Origin: Sporodiniella umbellata | Lineage: Eukaryota > Mucoromycota > Mucoromycetes > Mucorales > Rhizopodaceae | Assembly: GCA_025677835.1 (NCBI GenBank) | Contig: JAIXMR010000048.1 | Span: forward strand, 107,234 to 171,233 | Reading direction: 5' to 3' | Length of the DNA: 64,000 nucleotides | Shown here: one piece after another, positions 58,101 through 64,000 of the stretch | Numbering within the stretch: the stretch's first letter is position 1 | How the letters are laid out: the number at the start of each line of letters is the position of its first letter | Notes under the pieces: generated by a model | The model's input: only the letters and a program-made list of their open reading frames with translations | Told to the model about the DNA's origin: nothing | Databases searched by the model: none | Program-made: the position numbers and the translations under genes

Positions 58101-60012
58101 ATTTCGTTTTGACCGAGGTCTTCATCAGAGTTCAAAAAGTCTTCTTGATCAGATAGATGGTTGTCAGGATCTACCATCGTATCTAATTTGATTGGCACAC
58201 TTGGATTTTCTACCCATACGAAAGGGTCTTGTGTATTCTTTTCTTCATCAGAGTTGATGTCTTCTGGTTCATCGTACTGTACAAATCCTTCTACAGTTTG
58301 TTTTGTTAAATATGAACCGTTATAAAAACAATTACCATTTAAAAAGGTGCACATTTCTTCTTCTTTTGATTTATCTGTATTCATTTGGGATACGCTCATC
58401 TCCTCTTCCTCAGACGGCTCTCCAGATGGGCGTTCGGCCTTTGGTAGTGTTCTCTTGTTGGGCTGTTCTATCGCCTCTAAACTTTCTTTATAAAAATCAA
58501 CCGTTGCTTTACGCTTAAGACCAACTGATTGTAAAGGGAAAGCAAGCTCAATGATTTTTTCTGGATTTTTCAAGAGGTATTGAATGGTATCAGAGCTGAT
58601 ATGTTTAGGACTGTCTAATTGTTCAATGCATGTAGTTTCATCGATTTGTTTTTCTAGCATATTTTTGATAGTTTTTTTGCTATCCATATGCCAAACACTG
58701 ATTGTATATACACGAGAAAGAGGTGAGTAAAAAACGACTGTAAAATCGACGTTGTCTTGATAATGAGGCATCAGGTGAGTTTCGGTGATTAAAGATGAAG
58801 GGCTGGGAGGATGGATAAGTTTAAGCATGCTTCTCTGAGATCCGTTAAATTCAATTAACTTTACATAGGTCTGTGTATTTCTGAGAATCACAGTTAGTAC
58901 TTTTTTTTGTCAAAGAAACATTAGCTAGCTATTGCTTTTGCTTACCCAAAAGCCGAGTCGTTTGGGTTCTCCTGCGCAAAGCTAATGATGAATTTAAGAC
59001 TGTTATAGGTTCTGGCACATGATAAATGTGTGATGGGGTCTAGTGTAAAGGTTAGCTTTAAGATTTTTTCAGACGGACAAAAAAAAAGATTGTTTCTTGT
59101 GAAAATATCATTTAAGCACTTACATCCGGGATATTCAGTAAACTCAGATAAATCAACGGGGGATCTAAGTCTTGATGCTCTAAAAGAATAGATAATTGCT
59201 CTGAATCGGTATATACGAATAGCACCTTTGCTATAGCCTAAGAGTATTTGAGGATCGTGATGACCCATACGTTTGTCATCTGCGTCCTGGGGCAGTATGT
59301 AAATAGACGTAACATGTCCAACATTATTATCCTGATCAAAGTATTTAAACGACTGATATACAACAGTTGAGTATCCAAGTAAGTTAGTTTTAGTGTTTTT
59401 TTTATCCGAGATTTGATAAAACAACAAAGAAAACTCACGATATTGATGTTTGACGATGAATCAATATTTAGTAGACAAAGAACACTAGACCCGTCGCATA
59501 GGCCGACAACCAGCGCATAGCAAATTTTTTTTCCTGACTCTAATGTTTTGTACGTATAGTTCTTTGGCAAAAAAAATATTAAAAAGCAGTTGCTGTTTAT
59601 ACATTTTACCACTTCAAAAGGATCTCTGGTTATTTTCACTTGTGCAATATCTCCTACTATTGGGTTATCAAAGTCGATGCGATTACATTTTTTAGTAATG
59701 ACACAATGCCAAAAAAAAAGATTGTTTTTCGTTGAGTCTGCGCATATAATCAGTAACTTGGGCTCGTCGTAAAGTCTGCAGTTCAACACTCGCTTTATGT
59801 TTAACTGAATTAAAGTGTTAGCTTCTAACATTTTGTGATGTAGTTGTATATTTTACTTGTTCGGTTGTTGGAAAGTGATCAGCTAAGACAAAGCTTCTGA
59901 CTTTTGGTTTCCCTGGTGGCGCATATATAATTTCTATTTGGTTTTCGTCATAAAAATATGTAAGGTCTCTGTTGACTTCATGGTTAAATTTGTAATCCAC
60001 GCTTTCTGACAT
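55145..60012 (-). CDS. Large uncharacterised protein: N-terminal propeller-like part and long acidic repeat tail
   Basis: Five or so exons; start MSESVDYKFNHEVNRDLTYF at 60012, stop at 55145; roughly 1,550 aa. The first intron (GTAAAATA..CTAACACTTTAATTCAG) gives the junction FPTTEQLNIKRV; the last gives AFGNTQTYVKL. The first 450 residues look like beta strands of a WD40-type propeller (LLIICADSTKNNLFFWHCVI, SGKKICYALVVGLCDGSSVL, HVTSIYILPQDAD, PQILLGYSKGAIRIYRFRAI). The remaining about 1,100 residues are disordered and extremely acidic, with stretches of E/D. Near the C-terminus four imperfect copies of a unit around YNIVSSAEEDEEGENE occur. The last segment SLLAKLVASYNVDYYNWGRK is the only hydrophobic, possibly folded, C-terminal motif. 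I do not recognise the family. A nuclear or chromatin histone-chaperone-like role is conceivable from the acidity, but unproven. Confidence 0.6.
55480..55900 (-). repeat. Four imperfect tandem ~32-residue acidic coding repeats
   Basis: Within the large acidic protein, units of the form DEEGEENESKYNIVSSAEED recur about every 90-105 nt. On the opposite strand they create long spurious Ser/Phe-rich ORFs (about 55551-55912). The pattern shows expansion by slippage or unequal exchange with the reading frame preserved. Confidence 0.8.
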
Positions 60013-60149
60013 TTTGAATGAAAAAGGAGAACAAAAAAACAAAAAAAAACTCTTGACAGCCAATAAAAGATAGCGCACATATCAAGCGCATGAAGTCATT
60101 TGTAGTCTACAACTTTAATTTTTCATTTTTTTCCCTTAAATATAAGCAA
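60013..60149. promoter_or_regulatory. Shared divergent promoter
   Basis: Only 137 bp separate the start of the large acidic protein (minus strand, 60012) and that of the PIP-box protein (plus strand, 60150). It contains A-runs and AT-rich sequence. The two genes are probably transcribed from one bidirectional nucleosome-free region and may be co-regulated. Confidence 0.5.
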
Positions 60150-61010
60150 ATGACTAGGGACACTTATCCTGAAGGCTTGGTGGAGAAAATTAAGGCACTC
60201 GAAGAGAGTCTTGACGAGCAAATTGAAGAGCTAGTTTCTGAGTATGCTGGTATAACCACGGCAAAAAGAATCAAAGCAGAGATGCTGGGCGAACCACCTG
60301 TAGTAGTTCCGCCAACTTCAACACGTAACATTCAGAACTGTATATACTCAACATATCCTTGCTTTTTTATTTTCCTCCTGATCTACTCTCTTAACACTTA
60401 TTTTACTTTCTATCTCTATTTTGTTTTTTTAAAAAACAACATATACAATAAAACAGCACCTCAAGACGAAAGCGATGAAGACGCGTCTATTGGGAGTCTG
60501 GAAGATCCCAGTAGGCACTTTAAAGACCAATGCAGGAAGATTTACGACCTAACTGTTGGCATGTACCGAGAAGATGGGATTCACGTACTTGCGTATTGCT
60601 CGCCGCCTGCTTCTCAGACTCATGTGCATCCCCTCAAAGTATTTAATACAAGTAAAGATCCGTAGAGAAAATTTCGAGTGCAGCTAAAGTTCTATAAAAA
60701 TAGAGTTAAGCAAACGACTTCATGAACGCCTAGTGGATAGTTCTATAAGAGTAGCGGAAGAGCTTCGGGAAAATGTCAACAGTCATGCTAAGAGTATGTA
60801 CTTTATTGTATTCGCGATAATAATGATTGTATAGAAAAGAAAAAGAGACTAGCTAAAAGCCTTAGAAAAGAGCCGCCCAGGAAAAAGAAGAGATTAGGCT
60901 CACCAACAAACTACGAATCGTCTGAAAGAAAGCAAAAGAGAAAAACGGTATGCAAACACTCACAAAATAACAAACAGACAAAGCTGGACAACTTTTTCAA
61001 AACAGGTTAA
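60150..61010 (+). CDS. Small basic nuclear protein with C-terminal PCNA-binding (PIP) box
   Basis: Five or so exons, about 215 aa, start MTRDTYPEGLVEKIKALEES (an in-frame Met at 60090 could extend it by 20 residues), stop TAA 61008-61010. The N-terminal half is helical and acidic (LDEQIEELVSEYAGITTAKR, DESDEDASIGSLEDPSRHFK), followed by CRKIYDLTVGMYREDGIHVL. Introns were phased to give FNTKLSKRLHERLVDSS and NSHAKKKKKRLAKSL. The C-terminal third is Lys/Arg-rich with bipartite NLS-like clusters (RKEPPRKKKRLGS, ERKQKRKT). The last residues, NNKQTKLDNFFKTG, contain QTKLDNFF, an exact match to the PIP-box consensus QxxLxxFF. It is therefore a candidate replication- or repair-clamp client. The family is not recognised; a kinetochore or fork-associated role cannot be told from sequence. 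Confidence 0.65.
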
Positions 61011-61314
61011 AAAATGACAATACCGTTTTTTGGCGAGCACTACAAGAAATAAATGCATACGAAGGGACAACGGATACCAGCTTTATTAGCCCATGTGTTG
61101 CTGTGGGATTTATATTTTCTGTTTGCTGTACACGATAATTTATTTCAATACAGGCATATATTCACACACTGCTGTTATCGTTTTTGTTCTATTTCGCTGG
61201 ACCTAATTAACAAAAAAAGGATTTTTTTTATTAAATAGGTTTATGAACTTCAATCTAAAAATCAATAGACCGATTTTGTTGCTAGATTCTAATTAGCGTC
61301 TGCAAATATCTAAG
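61011..61314. other. Convergent 3' intergenic region
   Basis: About 300 bp between the PIP-box protein and the gamma-glutamyltransferase, ends facing each other. The ORF 61053-61238 is featureless. A T-rich stretch near 61225 may hold a termination region. Confidence 0.45.
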
Positions 61315-63750
61315 TTAGTATGCAGCAGCTACACCGCCTTTTCGAGGGTCACTGACAGCATGTAAAAGACCGTTTTCAAGCCTTCTTATAGCCTGGGAAG
61401 CTGAGACAGTATCCACTTCGATCAGATTTTGTAACTATGTAATAAATGTATAAATCTTTTTAGCGCTTTCGCGTGTTTAATTGGGAGAGTGTTTACCAAA
61501 TGTCCTTTTCTTTTAAGAGCATTAAGTATTTTCTCATCATAGCCTGTTTCATAGCCAACGATATTTGGAAATAATTGATGATGGATTCTGGGCGCCTTTA
61601 CTGCTTCAAACAGATCTACCCCAAAATCATATGTATTCAGGATAACCTAAATTTGTGTTTAGACTCCGATTTACATTGCTGTGTCCCATTCTACATACAT
61701 TTAGCGTGGCAGTTAAAATTTGTGAGCCTCCTGATCCTCCCACTACAAGGTCAAGCGTACTATCTTCATTTTCCACAATTGCTGGCGTTATAGTTGACAG
61801 AGGTCTTTTTCCAGGTTCTAGGGGATTTCTTTAGCCTGACTCTAACAAGGATATAAGTTACCTGCATAGTTATAGATGCTTGGGTATAAACCAAAGTTGT
61901 TTGGTACTCCCGGAATAGAAAAGTCATCCATTTCATCATTCATTATAATACCAGATATTGGGTCCATAAACTTTGCACCAAAGCTGAGGTTCACTGTAGA
62001 TGTTAAAGAAACTGCCCCACCATCTTTGTCTACTACTGAAAGATGCATGGTGCCATGAGGATCATTCAACTCGTATTTTGGCCCGTAGTATAGAGGCTCA
62101 TGGGTTTTATCCTTAAAAAATGTTAGATTAACAGCCAGGATCTTTAATTCTAGCTCTATCCTTACATCCGATATGTTTTTTCGGACAATATCCGACCACT
62201 CTTTGCTAATGATTTCTTTCATTCTTTCTTCATTGTATAAAAACTCTGGATCTCCTACTTCAGTTCTAAATGCGTATCCAAACTTGAGAGACTCGATGAC
62301 TCGATGTATATTCAAGTCAGTGGGTCCTTCCTTACTAAAGTTGTATGGCTCAATCATGTTTAAGACACTGAGCAAAATAGGTCCACTGGTAGGTGCTGAG
62401 CATGTAATGACTTTTTTCCCATGATAGGTTGTGCTGATTGTAGAACGAATGAGAGGTTTGTAATCTCTCATATCTTCCATTGTCAAAATGCCGCCTGCAG
62501 CTTGTGTTGCATTGACCATTGTTTGAGCCAAGATCCCCTGAATCATAAGTTAGACTCGTATACTAAGCAAAGGCGATTTTACCTCATAAAAAATGCTAGG
62601 TCCTTGCGTGGCAATCTTTCTCAAAGAACGCCCTAAGGCTGGTCTTTTGATTATGTCTCCTGATCGAGCAATGACTCCAGTGGGTGCATAGACTTCTGAA
62701 AATCCTGCAGAGCTTTCAATCCATTTTTTTGATGACTTGTTTACATTAGTTATTTGTCACCGGATGCTATTTTATGCTATACGTACTAATAGCTTTCCAT
62801 AAAGCAGGTCTGTAACCTTGAATCCTTCTTCTGCAACTCGGATAGCCGAGGAAAACAAATCCGCCCATGGAATTTTCCCATGCCTTTTAAACCATTGTGA
62901 GTTCATAATCTTTTCAAAAGTAAATAAACAAACCTTTTGTGTGCTAGTTCAAACCCTCTGATTTCGCCGCTATGAAAGAAAAATATTAGTGTTTTCCCTT
63001 GTGCACCTTTTTTTTCCTGGATGAAAAGACAGTAGTATTTACGGTACTGCAACTGATAAACCGCCTCTTTGAGCTGACATTGGATCGCTGTCAAACATGT
63101 TTTTGTGGGATTTAGCTGGGGCTGTTTCACGGAAATCAATAAATTCATAAGTTCCGTTAGGTAAGCGGATCAACATAAAGCCACCACTAAATTGAATCAT
63201 CGTTAATGTGTTTTGAAACTAACTAACTGGATAGCGCTTACCCTCCGATGCCTGTAGTTACCAATAAATATGGCGCAATTTATGTCAGCATTTGCAATTT
63301 TCGCTTTCAAAAAAAAAAAAAATACCTGTAGCAAAGCTATTTACTACACCTATACAGAGAGCAGAAGCTATTGCAGAATCAACAGCGTTACCGCCTTTTT
63401 TTAGAACTATAGAGGCTTTGGTAAGTTGCTAAAACGCTTGAAATAAAAAAGGGTTTACTGTCAAGGCCAGCATCTGAACATTCTTTTAGCTCAACGGCAA
63501 CGGCCCCTTGCTTTCCAGTTATGATTCGCGACTTGGCACTATCTTCTAATTGGTATATATCAGTGTTTCCCATGAAATCGTACACTATACCTGTTGAAGC
63601 ACTAGTACTTTGGTGTGATAACCATACTATAACTGAAATTAAAATCAGAGTTATACCAGTGCCGCTAAATGCTAAAAGCTTTCGTAGACTCTTTCGTTCA
63701 GCATTTTTTTTTTTTAAGAGTGGGCTGTGCTCCTCACTCCACGATCTCAT
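61315..63750 (-). CDS. GGT: Gamma-glutamyltransferase, type II membrane protein
   Basis: Multi-exon, about 590 aa, start [16 protein letters not shown] at 63750, stop TAA 61315-61317. An N-terminal signal anchor ([20 protein letters not shown]) tethers an extracytoplasmic enzyme. Family blocks are [73 protein letters not shown], and the autocleavage site [20 protein letters not shown]. Its Thr after HG is the predicted nucleophile released by self-processing; usual sequences have TTH or TAH, here TMH. Later [20 protein letters not shown] and RKGGVAAAY complete the small subunit. The enzyme cleaves glutathione gamma-glutamyl bonds in vacuolar or cell-surface glutathione turnover (compare yeast Ecm38). 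Confidence 0.9.
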
Positions 63751-64000
63751 TGAATAGAAATAAATAATAACAAAAAAAGAAAAGAAGTTGAAAAAAAAAG
63801 TAACTGAAATATATTATCTGCTTGTCACAAGGCTGATTTGTTTCACCGGAATTTAGTATCTATTGGTACTTGCTGACAATAGATAAGATGTCACTGTAGA
63901 GTGCTACAGTCACGTGACCTTAGCCATTTCAAATTCAGTCGGAAACAGCAAATCAGAGGTTAGCATAGGATTGACTGTAACTTTTTTTTTGTCCCCAACG
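63751..64000. other. Upstream flank of the gamma-glutamyltransferase gene
   Basis: Promoter-side sequence, AT-rich with A-runs and a CACGTGAC motif near 63912-63919, the kind of E-box (CACGTG) bound by bHLH factors. No gene seen. Confidence 0.4.

Noticed and set aside
1..64000. tRNA, rRNA, CRISPR, prophage or bacterial operon content
   Set aside because: Looked for T-loop-like GTTCGA sequences, regular spacers and Shine-Dalgarno-spaced ORFs; matches found (for example near 42631 and 36234) lie within coding exons and do not fold as tRNAs by eye.

Overview
The window reads as nuclear DNA of an early-diverging filamentous fungus, most likely Mucoromycota (Mucorales-like). The signs are AT-rich intergenic DNA full of poly-A/poly-T tracts, many short introns of about 45-60 nt with GTAAGN donors and CTAAC-type branch sites, a secreted GH46 chitosanase (chitosan is a wall polymer in this phylum), a LARP1 that keeps its DM15 region, a RFWD3-type ligase, and tandem Mucoromycota-style P450s. 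No species is assigned. No tRNA, rRNA, CRISPR array or prokaryotic operon was seen. Most genes are split, so coordinates run from start to stop codon and include introns.

Layout. 0.5-12 kb: a BAG-domain membrane protein, RAC1, mitochondrial SSB (RIM1), SRP9, a short Nup155/170 nucleoporin and an Ldb17/SPIN90 Arp2/3 activator. 12-14.4 kb: gene-poor, with a GC-rich hairpin. 14.4-27.9 kb: a Pil1/Lsp1 eisosome protein, a MAPR heme protein, an orphan coiled-coil protein, a GH46 chitosanase, a tetraspanin and LARP1. 28-42.3 kb, compact: SPA2, a CBS/PB1 membrane protein, RPS27, an Mpr1-like GNAT, BEM46, a mini-verprolin, STE50 and a peroxisomal-type acyl-CoA thioesterase. 42.5-50.1 kb: three tandem paralogous P450s on the minus strand. 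The middle one has an in-frame stop in its anchor and an altered I-helix. 50-53 kb: very AT-rich, with a decayed Merlin/ISXO2-type transposase. 53.2-61 kb: RFWD3, a large unrecognised protein with a very acidic repeat-bearing C-terminus, and a small basic protein ending in a PIP box. 61.3-63.8 kb: a membrane-anchored gamma-glutamyltransferase.

Many genes fall under polarity and cortical actin (RAC1, LDB17, PIL1 family, SPA2, BEM46, verprolin-like, STE50), as expected for tip-growing hyphae. They are scattered on both strands, so this is shared biology rather than an operon. The parts most worth a second look are the RFWD3 / acidic protein / PIP-box neighbourhood, the mini-verprolin whose unspliced frame runs into STE50, the degenerating P450, and the transposase relic.
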